Assembly: GCA_017305195.1 (NCBI GenBank)
Contig: JAFKMU010000038.1
Coordinates: forward strand, 112,372 to 176,371
Origin: Verrucomicrobiota bacterium
GTDB taxonomy: Bacteria > Verrucomicrobiota > Verrucomicrobiia > Chthoniobacterales > Terrimicrobiaceae
Direction of reading: 5' to 3'
Length of the DNA stretch: 64,000 nt
In this document: piece after piece, positions 41,825 to 51,268 of the stretch
Position numbering within the stretch: position 1 is the stretch's first letter
How the letters are laid out: the number at the start of each line of letters is the position of its first letter
Position numbers and translations under genes: made by a program
Notes under the pieces: model-generated
Seen by the model: the letters and a program-made list of their open reading frames with translations, nothing else
The model's database searches: none
Told to the model about the DNA's origin: nothing

Positions 41825-44800
41825 ATGAAGGCCCCAGTCACTTTGGATGCCAACGAGGCGGTTGCCTCTGTCGCCTATCGCTTGAGCGAAACCATCGCCA
41901 TTTATCCCATCACTCCGTCCTCCCCCATGGCCGAGTGGTGCGATGAATGGTCCAGCAAGTCCCAGCCAAACCTCTGGAACATCATCCCGCAGCTCGTGCA
42001 GATGCAGTCCGAGGCCGGCGTCGCTGGCGCGATCCATGGCATGCTGCAGGCCGGTTCACTCTCCACCACATTCACCGCCTCGCAGGGTCTCCTGCTCATG
42101 ATCCCGAATCTCTACAAGATCGCGGGCGAGCTCCTTCCCTTTGTCCTCCACGTCACCGCGCGCACCGTCGCGGCCCACGCACTTTCCATCTTTGGCGATC
42201 ACTCCGACGTCATGGCCTGCCGCCAGACCGGCGTCGCCATGCTCTGCTCAAACTCTGTCCAGGAGGCGCAGGATCTCGCCCTCATCGCCCACGCCGCCAC
42301 GCTCGCTGGCAAGGTGCCCTTCATCCATTTCTTCGACGGCTTCCGCACCTCGCATGAGATCGGCAAGATCGACGAACTCGGCGACGACGTCCTCCGCCGC
42401 ATGATCGATGATGAATGGATCGCCGCCTTCCGCGACCACGGCCTCAGCCCCGACCACCCGGTCATTCGCGGCACCGCGCAAAATCCCGACGTCTTCTTCC
42501 AGGCCCGCGAATCCTGCAACCCTTACTACAATCGTCTCCCCGGCGTCGTTCAGGCACTGATGGATCGTTTTGCGGACCTCACCGGCCGCGAATACGGGCT
42601 GTTCCAATACACCGGCCACCCTCATGCCGACCGCGTTATCATCGCCATGGGTTCGGGCGCGGAAACCGCCGAGGAGACGGCCCTTGCCCTCAATCAGGAC
42701 GGCGAACGCACGGGCGTTCTGAAAATCCGCCTCTTCCGCCCCTTCTCCGTGCCGGATTTCCTCGGCGCCCTGCCGCGCACTGTGCGCAGCATCGCCGTGC
42801 TCGACCGCACAAAGGAGCCCGGCGCCATTGGCGAGCCGCTGTACCAGGACGTCATCACCGCCATCGCCGAGGGCCGCGCCGCTGGCTGCTCGCCCTTTGA
42901 AGTCGAGCCCGTCGTCATCGGCGGCCGCTACGGCCTGTCGTCCAAGGAATTCACCCCCGCCATGGTCAAGGCCGTCTACGACGAGCTGAAAGCCGAGCGC
43001 CCGCGCCGCCACTTCACCGTCGGTATCAATGACGACATCACCGGCACCTCGCTCGACTACGACCGCGAGTTTGACATCGAGCCTGATGACGTCTGCCGCG
43101 CCGTCTTCTTCGGTCTCGGCTCCGACGGCACCGTGGGAGCGAACAAAAACTCCATCAAGATCATCGGCGAAAAGACCGCGAACTACGCCCAGGGCTACTT
43201 CGTTTACGACTCGAAGAAATCCGGCGCCATGACCGTCTCGCACCTGCGCTTCGGCCCGCGCCCCATCGGATCGCACTACCTCATCGGCCAGGCCAATTTC
43301 GTCGGCGTCCACCAGTTCCCGTTCTTTGAGCGCTTCGACGTCCTCGGCATCGCCGCAGAGGGCGCGACCGTGTTGATCAATACGCCCTTCCCGCCCTCCG
43401 AGACCTGGAGCCGTCTCCCGCGCCTCGCCCAGGAGCAGATCCTCGAGAAGCACCTCCGCGTCTACGCCATCGACGCCGTGAAGGTCGCCGCGGAGGCCGG
43501 ACTCGGCAACCGCATCAACACCATCATGCAGACCTGCTTCTTCGCCCTCTCCGGCGTCATCCCGAAGGACGAAGCGATCGCCCACATCAAGGAGGCCATC
43601 GAGCACACCTACAGCAAGAAAGGCGCTGCCATCGTCGAGAAAAACTACGCCGGTGTCGACCGCGCCCTCGCCGGCATGGTTCCCGTCGAGATTCCCGCCA
43701 ACGCGCCGCTCAACGCCCCGGCCCACTCCCTCGTCCCGCAGATCGCCCCCGAGTTTGTCCAGCACGTCACTGCGCCGATGATGGCCGGTCTCGGCGACGA
43801 ACTCCCCGTCAGCGCCTTCCCGCCCGACGGCACCTGGCCCACCGGCACCGCAAAGTGGGAGAAACGCAACGTCGGCCTCGCCGTTCCCATCTGGAACTCC
43901 GACATCTGCATCCAGTGCAATAAATGCGCGCTCGTCTGCCCGCACGCCTGTATCCGGCCCAAGTACTACCCCTCCTCGCTCCTCGAGACCGCGCCGGATT
44001 CCTTCCAGAGCGCGGACTTCCGCTCCCGCGACTTCAAGGACTACAAGTACACCCTCCAGGTCGCCCCGGAGGACTGCACCGGCTGCACGCTCTGCGTCCA
44101 GGTCTGCCCCGTCAAGGACAAGGCCGACCCGAAGCGCAAGGCCCTCAACATGGCCCCGCACGCCGACCACGTCGAGGCAGGCCGCAAGAACTTCGACTTC
44201 TTCCTCACCCTGCCCAACGCCGACCGTTCGCAGCTCAAGCCCGAGGTGAAGTCCAGCCAGTTCGCCGAGCCTCTCTTCGAGTTCTCCGGCGCCTGCGCCG
44301 GTTGCGGTGAGACGCCCTACATCAAGCTCCTCACCCAGCTCTACGGCGACCGCGCCGTCATTGCCAACGCCACCGGCTGCTCCTCCATCTACGGCGGCAA
44401 CCTGCCCACCACCCCGTACACCACGAACAGCGAAGGCCGCGGCCCCGCCTGGTCCAACTCGCTCTTCGAGGACAATGCGGAGTATGGCCTCGGCCTGCGC
44501 TTTGCCTACGAGCAGCAGAACCACGCCGCCCGCCAGCTCCTCAGCTCCCTCGCCCCGCAGATCGGCGACGATTTCGTCAACGAGATCCTCACCGCTCCCA
44601 CCGCAGGCGAGGCCGCCATCGCGGCGCAGCGCGAACGCATCTCGGTTCTCCGTGACAAGCTCCCGCGTATTGCCTCACCCGTGGCACGCCGCCTGGAGTT
44701 CCTCGCCGATTCGCTCGTCCCGCGCAGCGTGTGGATCATCGGCGGCGACGGCTGGGCCTACGATATCGGCTTCGGTGGACTCGACCACGTCATGTCCCTC

Positions 44801-45517
44801 GGGCTGAATATCAACATCCTCGTACTCGACACCGAGGTCTACTCGAACACCGGCGGCCAGCAGTCCAAGGCCACCCCGCTCGGAGCCCTCGCGAAGTTTG
44901 CCTCCAACGGCAAGAACACGCCGAAGAAAGACCTCGGCATGATCGCCATGAGCTACGGCTCCGTCTACGTCGCCCGCGTCGCCTTCGGCGCCAAGGACTC
45001 GCAGACCCTCAAGGCCTTTGAGGAGGCCGAGAGCTACCCCGGCACCTCGCTCATCCTCGCCTACAGCCATTGCATCGCCCATGGCTATTCGATGAACATG
45101 GGCCTCGAGCAGCAGAAGCTCGCCGTCAATACCGGCACCTGGCCGCTCTACCGCTTCGACCCCCGTCGCGCGGAGGCTGGACAGCCCTCCTTCCAGCTCG
45201 ACTGCGGCTCACCCACCGTGCCCGTCGCCGAGTACCTGAAGAACGAGCTCCGCTTCCGCTCCAAGGGCACAGACAAAGCCCGCGCCGCCGCCATCCTGGC
45301 CGCCGCCCAGGCCGACGTCGATCGCCACTGGGACACACTCCAGGCCATGGCCCAGCACCCGAGCAAGCCCGCGCCGTCCGCGCCCGCTCCCGCCGCAGCC
45401 GCCCCGGCTCCCAAGCCCGAGGCCGCAGTGGAAGCTCCCAGCGCCCCGGCCGCCGCACCGTCCGGCACCCCGGCCAAGCCCAGCGAAACCGCTCCTCTCC
45501 AGACTGCCGGGAGTTAA
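41825..45517 (+). CDS. nifJ: Pyruvate:ferredoxin (flavodoxin) oxidoreductase
   Basis: 1230 aa, single-chain enzyme converting pyruvate and CoA to acetyl-CoA, CO2 and reduced ferredoxin in the cytoplasm. Start MKAPVTLDANEAVASVAYRL and IYPITPSSPMAEWCDEW are the conserved domain I opening. Two 4Fe-4S motifs, CIQCNKCALVCP (from Cys695) and CTGCTLCVQVCP, are followed by the TPP domain with CAGCGE, ATGCSSIYGG and GGDGWAYDIG. The order matches NifJ. It extends past the usual end with ~50 residues rich in Pro/Ala/Lys, an unusual disordered tail. Anaerobic or microaerobic metabolism is implied. Confidence 0.96.
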   Translation: MKAPVTLDANEAVASVAYRLSETIAIYPITPSSPMAEWCDEWSSKSQPNLWNIIPQLVQMQSEAGVAGAIHGMLQAGSLSTTFTASQGLLLMIPNLYKIAGELLPFVLHVTARTVAAHALSIFGDHSDVMACRQTGVAMLCSNSVQEAQDLALIAHAATLAGKVPFIHFFDGFRTSHEIGKIDELGDDVLRRMIDDEWIAAFRDHGLSPDHPVIRGTAQNPDVFFQARESCNPYYNRLPGVVQALMDRFADLTGREYGLFQYTGHPHADRVIIAMGSGAETAEETALALNQDGERTGVLKIRLFRPFSVPDFLGALPRTVRSIAVLDRTKEPGAIGEPLYQDVITAIAEGRAAGCSPFEVEPVVIGGRYGLSSKEFTPAMVKAVYDELKAERPRRHFTVGINDDITGTSLDYDREFDIEPDDVCRAVFFGLGSDGTVGANKNSIKIIGEKTANYAQGYFVYDSKKSGAMTVSHLRFGPRPIGSHYLIGQANFVGVHQFPFFERFDVLGIAAEGATVLINTPFPPSETWSRLPRLAQEQILEKHLRVYAIDAVKVAAEAGLGNRINTIMQTCFFALSGVIPKDEAIAHIKEAIEHTYSKKGAAIVEKNYAGVDRALAGMVPVEIPANAPLNAPAHSLVPQIAPEFVQHVTAPMMAGLGDELPVSAFPPDGTWPTGTAKWEKRNVGLAVPIWNSDICIQCNKCALVCPHACIRPKYYPSSLLETAPDSFQSADFRSRDFKDYKYTLQVAPEDCTGCTLCVQVCPVKDKADPKRKALNMAPHADHVEAGRKNFDFFLTLPNADRSQLKPEVKSSQFAEPLFEFSGACAGCGETPYIKLLTQLYGDRAVIANATGCSSIYGGNLPTTPYTTNSEGRGPAWSNSLFEDNAEYGLGLRFAYEQQNHAARQLLSSLAPQIGDDFVNEILTAPTAGEAAIAAQRERISVLRDKLPRIASPVARRLEFLADSLVPRSVWIIGGDGWAYDIGFGGLDHVMSLGLNINILVLDTEVYSNTGGQQSKATPLGALAKFASNGKNTPKKDLGMIAMSYGSVYVARVAFGAKDSQTLKAFEEAESYPGTSLILAYSHCIAHGYSMNMGLEQQKLAVNTGTWPLYRFDPRRAEAGQPSFQLDCGSPTVPVAEYLKNELRFRSKGTDKARAAAILAAAQADVDRHWDTLQAMAQHPSKPAPSAPAPAAAAPAPKPEAAVEAPSAPAAAPSGTPAKPSETAPLQTAGS

Positions 45518-45576
45518 TCTCCCGGCGGCCAGCCCCGTTCCCCCCTCAACCCCGCAACCCGCCGCACCCTAGCCCC

Positions 45577-45966
45577 ATGCGCATCGAGATCCGCTCCGTC
45601 CATCATCGAGGCAAACACGGCAAGGAATACGTCTCGCTGAAGGCCAACGCCGACTGCGACGCCGGCGCGTACATCCTTGCCGATAGTACGTGCCGGAGCG
45701 ACGGCGAGATCACCGGCTCGCTCCGCCGCACCTTCTGGCTGCCGTCCAAGCGTATCGCCCGCGGCGACTACATCCACGTCTACACCTCCGCCGGGGCCAA
45801 CGCGTCCTTCACCAACCGCTCCCGCACCACCACGCACATCGTCTACTGGGGCCTCCCCGACGCGATCTGGAAGGACGACTCGAGTTGCGCCGTCCTCTTC
45901 GACATCGGCGCCTGGCAGTACTGTCCCGTCCAGATGCCCTCCCTCGGCGCTCCCCTCCTCACCTGA
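45577..45966 (+). CDS. Small conserved-looking protein, unknown function
   Basis: 129 aa from ATG 45577, 59 bp after the oxidoreductase stop. No signal peptide; beta-rich (EYVSLKANADCDAGAYILAD; RGDYIHVYTSAGANASFTNR; THIVYWGLPDAIWKDDSS), four Cys. The pattern (strand, RGD-Y, HIVYWGL, W...GA) recalls lamin-tail or DUF-type beta-sandwiches, but no assignment is safe. Probably real because of codon bias and full-length conservation of frame. Confidence 0.6.
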   Translation: MRIEIRSVHHRGKHGKEYVSLKANADCDAGAYILADSTCRSDGEITGSLRRTFWLPSKRIARGDYIHVYTSAGANASFTNRSRTTTHIVYWGLPDAIWKDDSSCAVLFDIGAWQYCPVQMPSLGAPLLT

Positions 45967-46183
45967 CCCGCACAAGACAGGCAGGAACAAAGGCGGTGAA
46001 TAAAACAGAGGGGAACATTGACGCGAAGCGGTCGCTGCGGCGGACGAATTTCCCGTGTTCCGTTTTCAGACTTTAAGCGAGCGACGATATCCTGTGAGCG
46101 GTTTGGGCTCACCGGAGACATGGCATCGCCCCCTGGGCGGAGCAGGGTATTTTTCTCACCCGTTGCGCATGAGACAGGACAAG

Positions 46184-49063
46184 TCAATTTTCCACTGAAG
46201 CGCGGGAACCCGGAGTCTTCGGGCGCAGGGCGTAGACCTGCATGGCGGAGGGCAGGAGGCTGGCCTCCCAACCGGTGGAGGCGAGGTCGGCGGCGGTCAT
46301 CTGCCGGGGCTGCCCCGGAGGCACGAGGGGTTCGATGGTCCAGTCGCCCCCGGGGAGCCCGGGGATGCGAATGCGGGTCGTGACCGGAATGTCGTCGGCT
46401 TTGGCCCCGTAGCCCAGGAAGCGGTTGAGGATCACGTAGCGCACGCCGTTGCGGTAAACGCTGAAGGCGTCGACCTGCGGGTTGGAGCTGAGCGTTTCCT
46501 GGGGAGCTCCTGCGTCCTTGAGGAGTTGGGCGACGATGCGATCGGATTCCCCCGGAGTCTCGGAGAGGCACCACAGGACACGCCCCTCGCCATGGGGCCA
46601 GGAGAGGACGATGGGACGACCCCGGGCGTCCAGGGTCTGGGCGGCTCCGGACGGGACGGCCGCGACCTCCATGGCGGGCGAGCAAAGCGCGCGGGTCGCG
46701 CCGAGTTCCACCCGGGATTCCGAGCCTCCCTGCCCGGGGGCGGCGGGATGAGTCTGCAACCCGGCGAGGCCGAGCGCACCCGCCCAAGGGAATGAGGCGG
46801 AGGAGTCAAGACCGGCATCGTATTGCCCGCTCCTTCCCCAGAGAACGAGGGTTCCGCCCTCGTTGACGTATTTGCCCAGGCGGTCCGCGAGGCCCGGGCT
46901 CCAGACCCTCGCATCCTCGGGGACGAGGAGCACCGAGACATCTTTCCACGCGCTTTCCGGCGTCCACTCGGAGAGCCAGGTCACGGGGAGAAAGTCCTCA
47001 TGGCGGACCAGCTCCTCGGCGCGGTTGCCGGGGAGGGTGTACCAGCGAAAGACGCGGATGCGATAGAGCATGTCGGCCCAGGAAAGGAAGACGCCGAGGC
47101 GGGGAGGAGTCGTTACACTGTCGGTGAGGGCGGCCCGCAGCGGAGCCGTGCGCGACCACCAGGCGAGGGCGTCCTGGAGCTTCGCGTTCTTCGGGTAGGC
47201 GGTGGCAAAACTGGACGCCATGGAGTTGAAGACGAGGTTGTACCGGATGTCTTTGCCGCCATTGCGGAGGGACTCCGCCCACATGTCGGAGAGGTAGCGC
47301 AGGTTGGCGGGAGGCACGTCGTGGGACTCGGTTTGCCGCCACAGGTTCCAGTTTTTGGTGATGCTGTTGATGCGCGCCATGCGATAGTCCTCGCCCGCGC
47401 CGTCGGCGGTACCCCAGTGGGGGACCTTCAGGTCGTGAAAGTTGTACTCAAACGGGCCGGTCTTCGCATTGTAGTGGAGGACGGGCCGCGCGGGATCGAG
47501 CTCGGCGACGACCGGGTCAAAGAGGTCGACCGAGCACTTGCGATAGGTGTCGAGCTTCCAGGCCGTCCAGTCCTTCCAGGCCGGAGAAAGGTTGACCTCC
47601 TGGTCGAGTTGAGGGAGCGGCGGCTGGATGGCTTCCCACGAGGGCCAGGTGGTGCTCCAGGCGGTATTGAGGGCGTCGAGCGAGGAGTAGCGGCGTTGCA
47701 GGAACGCGCGGAAGTCGCTCCGCGCCGCCGCGGAGTAGTCGAGGATGGAGTCAAAGTGCTCCTGGAAGATGCCGCTATCCGTGCCCTGGTTGAGAAAGAC
47801 GTACCCGGCGAGGCATGGGTTGCCGCGATAGCGCAGGATGAGCGCCCGGGTGAAGTCCGCGGCAGCCTGGCGATATGCGGCGGAGGACGGGCTGACGACC
47901 GGCTGGTCGCGCCAGAGCTTGTAGCGGCCCTCGTGATTCATCGCCCAATCTCCCCACATCGCGGTAGGGCCGTTGCCAAAGAGGACGCTGCCTGCCGCTG
48001 CGAGCGTGAACGGGATGTTGCGCTCGGTGAGGTAATTCACGTAGGCGTCGAGGTTGCTCCAGTCGCGGGAGCCGAGCACAGGCTCGATGCCACCCCAGGT
48101 GATCCAGAGTTGGACCGCCTTGCCTCCCCGGGCCGCCATGCCAGCCACCTGGAGGTCGAGCCCGGCGCGCTGCTCGGCGAAGATCCCCTGGCTGGAAATG
48201 GTTTCCCCGGCAGGATAGTCGAAGATGGAGGGAGCGGGACTCGCCGACGCAGGCCAGATCGGCGGGGCGGCGGAATCACCGGGAACAGTCAACCAGACGC
48301 TGTCGCGCCCGGTGATGCGCCCGCCCTCGTCCGCCAGCACGGCCACCTCGACCGTCTTCCCGGGTACAGCCTGGGGAATCGGTATGACCTGCTCCCCGGC
48401 ATCCCGCTGCACGGGTGCTTCCATGGCGGGAATACGGCGGCCATTCAGCTCCGAGACGATGACGCGCAGGAGGGCAGCGGGCGGCGCGCCCGAGACGACG
48501 ACGGCTCCCTCCGCCGCGCGGAGCCGGAGCAGCGGGCCGGGCAGTAGATGCCGGGGGAGATCGGCGACGCCGGACTCCAGGATATTGAGGAAAAAACTCT
48601 TCCCCGCGACCCAGCCGTCGCCCGCGAACCGCACCTTCAGCCAATACCCGCCCGGGGGCAGCGCAGGCAGCGTGAGCTTCGGTGCGGAGGCCGCAAACTC
48701 CTGCTCAAAGAACGAAGGCTCGCCGGGACCGACTGCGAGGGAGGCCACGGCGCGCTGCCAGCCCGCTCGCGGCTTGAGTGCACTCCAGTCCGCCGTGATG
48801 GGGTCGGTCTCCCCCGAGGCAACGAGCGTGCGCCAGGGCTGGGAGGGCGCGAGGCGGCTTTCCGGCGCGATCTCCTGGAGCGCCCAGGCAAACGGCGCGG
48901 GATGATACCATGGCCCGGGAATGATGGCGGCGGCCTGCGGCGAGGCTGCCGGGACGGGGGATGGCGAGGCGGAGTTCCCGGCGCGATGCGCCGAGCCATC
49001 GCAGCCGGCGAAGAGACAACCTAGGAACGCAGAGAGGATCGAGGGAAAGCGGAGGGATATCAT
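46184..49063 (-). CDS. GH42-like glycoside hydrolase lipoprotein, acid/base Glu replaced
   Basis: 959 aa. Lipobox near residue 20 (LSAFLGCLFAGCDGS), an N-terminal beta region (~30-270), then a TIM barrel with GH42 hallmarks: FRAFLQRRYSSLDALNTAWS and TWPSWEAIQPPLPQ, a C-terminal trimerisation-like domain (VSVLLVPEDARVWSPGLADR; GGTLVLWGRSG). At the position of the GH42 N-E acid/base pair it reads FLNQGTDSG, with Gln426 in place of Glu. A candidate nucleophile Glu is in TESHDVPPANL. It may be a binding protein or use another acid. Next to pseudopilin, LamG-like and PEP-CTERM genes. Confidence 0.78.
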   Translation of the reverse strand: MISLRFPSILSAFLGCLFAGCDGSAHRAGNSASPSPVPAASPQAAAIIPGPWYHPAPFAWALQEIAPESRLAPSQPWRTLVASGETDPITADWSALKPRAGWQRAVASLAVGPGEPSFFEQEFAASAPKLTLPALPPGGYWLKVRFAGDGWVAGKSFFLNILESGVADLPRHLLPGPLLRLRAAEGAVVVSGAPPAALLRVIVSELNGRRIPAMEAPVQRDAGEQVIPIPQAVPGKTVEVAVLADEGGRITGRDSVWLTVPGDSAAPPIWPASASPAPSIFDYPAGETISSQGIFAEQRAGLDLQVAGMAARGGKAVQLWITWGGIEPVLGSRDWSNLDAYVNYLTERNIPFTLAAAGSVLFGNGPTAMWGDWAMNHEGRYKLWRDQPVVSPSSAAYRQAAADFTRALILRYRGNPCLAGYVFLNQGTDSGIFQEHFDSILDYSAAARSDFRAFLQRRYSSLDALNTAWSTTWPSWEAIQPPLPQLDQEVNLSPAWKDWTAWKLDTYRKCSVDLFDPVVAELDPARPVLHYNAKTGPFEYNFHDLKVPHWGTADGAGEDYRMARINSITKNWNLWRQTESHDVPPANLRYLSDMWAESLRNGGKDIRYNLVFNSMASSFATAYPKNAKLQDALAWWSRTAPLRAALTDSVTTPPRLGVFLSWADMLYRIRVFRWYTLPGNRAEELVRHEDFLPVTWLSEWTPESAWKDVSVLLVPEDARVWSPGLADRLGKYVNEGGTLVLWGRSGQYDAGLDSSASFPWAGALGLAGLQTHPAAPGQGGSESRVELGATRALCSPAMEVAAVPSGAAQTLDARGRPIVLSWPHGEGRVLWCLSETPGESDRIVAQLLKDAGAPQETLSSNPQVDAFSVYRNGVRYVILNRFLGYGAKADDIPVTTRIRIPGLPGGDWTIEPLVPPGQPRQMTAADLASTGWEASLLPSAMQVYALRPKTPGSRASVEN

Positions 49064-49078
49064 CAGGGAAGTCGCGGA

Positions 49079-49765
49079 TTACCAGACTGCGTCAAACATG
49101 CTGCGCCAGGGGGAGCGGGCCGCCGTGTCGTAGGTCATCGAGAGGCTTTCCACATGCCCGTCTACGAACACGGCGTTGAGCCCCATCTTGTTCGGGTCGG
49201 AGGACGGCGCGTGCCGGGTCGAAAAGCGATCCTGGGTGTTATAAAAAAGGTTGGCATATCCGCCCGCCTGGTCGAGGTACAGGACGACCTTGGAGGGGTT
49301 GGGGATGTTGTTCATGCGACGTTCGGGGGAGCGGGTGCCAAGGTTGCCGTAGGCATACTGCCCGTTATTGCTCGGGTAGTTGCCATTGATCCCGTAACCG
49401 ATGGGAATGAGCTGGTTGTTGCGGTACACCGAGAGCGTGCGGCCCGCCACGACCGGGCACTCCTGCCGCGTGGCGGCGGGACACCAGAAGATGTCGCGGT
49501 AAGGACGCTCCGCCCCGGCGTAGGGCAGTATTTCCTGCGCCCACCAGCCGATGTCGGGCATGTAGCCATTGCTCTCCTGAGTGAACAGCTGGGTGGCGAG
49601 CCCGAGCTGGCGCAGGTTGGACTGGCAGGCGGCAGACCGGGCCTTGCGGATGGCATTGTTCAAAGCCGGGGCGGCGAGGCTGACGAGCACGCCGATGATG
49701 AGGATCGCGGTCAGCAGCTCCAAGAGGGTGAATCCGCGGCTGGTCCTGGGGGGGAGTGGCTTCAT
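49079..49765 (-). CDS. Type II secretion pseudopilin-like protein (DG-motif family)
   Basis: 228 aa. Leader ending RGFTLLELLTAILIIGVLVS, with the Glu at +5, then AACQSNLRQLGLATQLF and a C-terminal GLNAVFVDGHVES of the DG family. Same family as the gene at 10371. Precedes the GH42-like gene by 15 bp in the same direction, suggesting co-expression. Confidence 0.87.
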   Translation of the reverse strand: MKPLPPRTSRGFTLLELLTAILIIGVLVSLAAPALNNAIRKARSAACQSNLRQLGLATQLFTQESNGYMPDIGWWAQEILPYAGAERPYRDIFWCPAATRQECPVVAGRTLSVYRNNQLIPIGYGINGNYPSNNGQYAYGNLGTRSPERRMNNIPNPSKVVLYLDQAGGYANLFYNTQDRFSTRHAPSSDPNKMGLNAVFVDGHVESLSMTYDTAARSPWRSMFDAVW

Positions 49766-49776
49766 GGCATGAGGGG

Positions 49777-50454
49777 CTAGTCCCCCTTGAGTTCGACGCT
49801 GCCAAAGATGTGGCGCATCGCGGATGGACCCGTGTCGCCCTCGGGCACGTAGGCGCGCGAGCCGATCGAGAGCACGTCAAACTGGTGGAACTGCTCGTCA
49901 AACCCGCTCATGTACTCCTGCCCGTCGACATAGACCTTCATCTCTCCGGCAGCCGTGCGGGTCCACCTCACCGTGGTGAAGGTGTCGACAGGGAAGCTGA
50001 AGGCCTTGGAGACGAGCCCCTTGGTCAGCGAGGTCGTCGAGGAGCCTGCGATCACCGCGATCTGCGCGTTGTTGGACGTACCCTGGGAGAGAACGACCTC
50101 GTAGCCGTCGTTGCTCTGGCTGTCGCGCATCTGGAGGATGAGCCGGTTGTTGCCGCCAGCCAGCGCGGACTCAAACCGCACGGTGACGGTGAGATCGAAG
50201 ACGCCATCAGTCACCGGCGCAAAATCCTTCGTTCGCAGCAGGTCAAAGATGACGTTCCCGCTCGGCGCAGCCTCGCCATCGGCCACCACCCAGGGGATGC
50301 TCGATTTCAGGGGTGTCCAGCGTGAGGCGGCTTCGCCGGGTGAGTCAAAACTCTCGGCCAGCAGGATTTTCCCGGCGGCGAAGGCGCAGGGCGTCGCGAG
50401 GAGGCCGAGGGCGATCACCGATCCGGCGAGACGAGGGAGGAGACAGCGGTTCAT
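49777..50454 (-). CDS. Exported LamG/jelly-roll-like protein
   Basis: 225 aa from ATG 50454, one base after the previous stop. Signal peptide LAGSVIALGLLATPCAFAAG. The body reads as a concanavalin-type sandwich: ILLAESFDSPGEA, FDLTVTVRFESAL, LILQMRDSQSNDGYEVVLSQ, FTTVRWTRTAAGEMKVYVDG. Such domains bind glycans. No anchor or catalytic pair is seen. Confidence 0.72.
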   Translation of the reverse strand: MNRCLLPRLAGSVIALGLLATPCAFAAGKILLAESFDSPGEAASRWTPLKSSIPWVVADGEAAPSGNVIFDLLRTKDFAPVTDGVFDLTVTVRFESALAGGNNRLILQMRDSQSNDGYEVVLSQGTSNNAQIAVIAGSSTTSLTKGLVSKAFSFPVDTFTTVRWTRTAAGEMKVYVDGQEYMSGFDEQFHQFDVLSIGSRAYVPEGDTGPSAMRHIFGSVELKGD

Positions 50455-50455
50455 A

Positions 50456-51214
50456 TCAGGCGTTCCTGCGCGAGGCGCTGCGCCGACGATGGCAGATGAG
50501 ACCGACGGCAAGGGCGGCGATCACCAGCGAGGCAGAGGCGGGCTCGGGCACCGCCGTGCCCTGGAGGATGAAGGCCGTGTCGGCATTGACGCCATTGAGC
50601 AGCGAGTAGGTGGAGCCGTCGGTCGAGGCCCAGGCAAAGCCGCTGGCATAGGGATTGCCGTTGAGGAAGGCCATCGTGATCGAACGATTCGCCGCCTGAT
50701 CCTCGAAACTGAGCATCCACACGTACGATCCCCCGGCGGCCAGGTTCACCGGTGCGCCCAGGGTGAAGGTGATCCAGCTGTCGGTCGTATTGCCCGTTAC
50801 CGAGAAGTCGGAGGCAAACGTCCCCGTCTGGGTGGAGACCACCGTGCCGTTGGCCGGGTTGCCCTGCGCGCCCGACGACGTGCTGCTCGCCACCGAGTAG
50901 ATCGTCAGCGTCATCGCGGCATTCCGGATGGCCGTGAAGTTGGGCGTCACATTGACGTAAATGCTGAGGGCCTGGAGTGAGAATGCCGTCGTCGCGAGGA
51001 AGGACTGCCCGACATCGCGGAGGCCGTTGGCCACATCATACCGCCAGCCGATCGAGGTTCCCACGTCATGCGTGGCCTGGCTCACCTGCACATTCATCGT
51101 GGGCTGCGCCCCGGTGCTGATGACCACGGCGGCCTGGGATTGAGGGGCGGCCCAGCCGATGGCGGCTGCACCAAGGACACTGAACAGTAGGTTTTTGGTC
51201 TGCATCTTCTTCAT
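50456..51214 (-). CDS. PEP-CTERM exported protein
   Basis: 252 aa. Signal peptide (LLFSVLGAAAIGWAAPQSQA), a beta-rich domain with DVGQSFLATTAFSLQALSIY, WITFTLGAPVNLAAGGSYVW and MLSFEDQA, then VPEPASASLVIAALAVG and RRRSASRR, a PEP-CTERM anchor. The domain order parallels the pair at 7705-9176. First gene of the operon controlled by the LacI gene directly upstream or divergent target at 52458. Confidence 0.82.
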   Translation of the reverse strand: MKKMQTKNLLFSVLGAAAIGWAAPQSQAAVVISTGAQPTMNVQVSQATHDVGTSIGWRYDVANGLRDVGQSFLATTAFSLQALSIYVNVTPNFTAIRNAAMTLTIYSVASSTSSGAQGNPANGTVVSTQTGTFASDFSVTGNTTDSWITFTLGAPVNLAAGGSYVWMLSFEDQAANRSITMAFLNGNPYASGFAWASTDGSTYSLLNGVNADTAFILQGTAVPEPASASLVIAALAVGLICHRRRSASRRNA

Positions 51215-51268
51215 GGGGGTTGTCGGGAGGCGGGTTGTTTTTTGAGAAAAGGGGAAGAGGCTCGTCCT

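Noticed and set aside
42248..44524. 758-codon minus-strand frame opposite nifJ
   Set aside because: Antisense shadow created by high GC at third positions; the plus-strand enzyme is unmistakable.
46823..48547. 574-codon plus-strand frame opposite the GH42-like gene
   Set aside because: Shadow of the minus-strand gene; composition is Arg/Gly-rich without recognisable domains.
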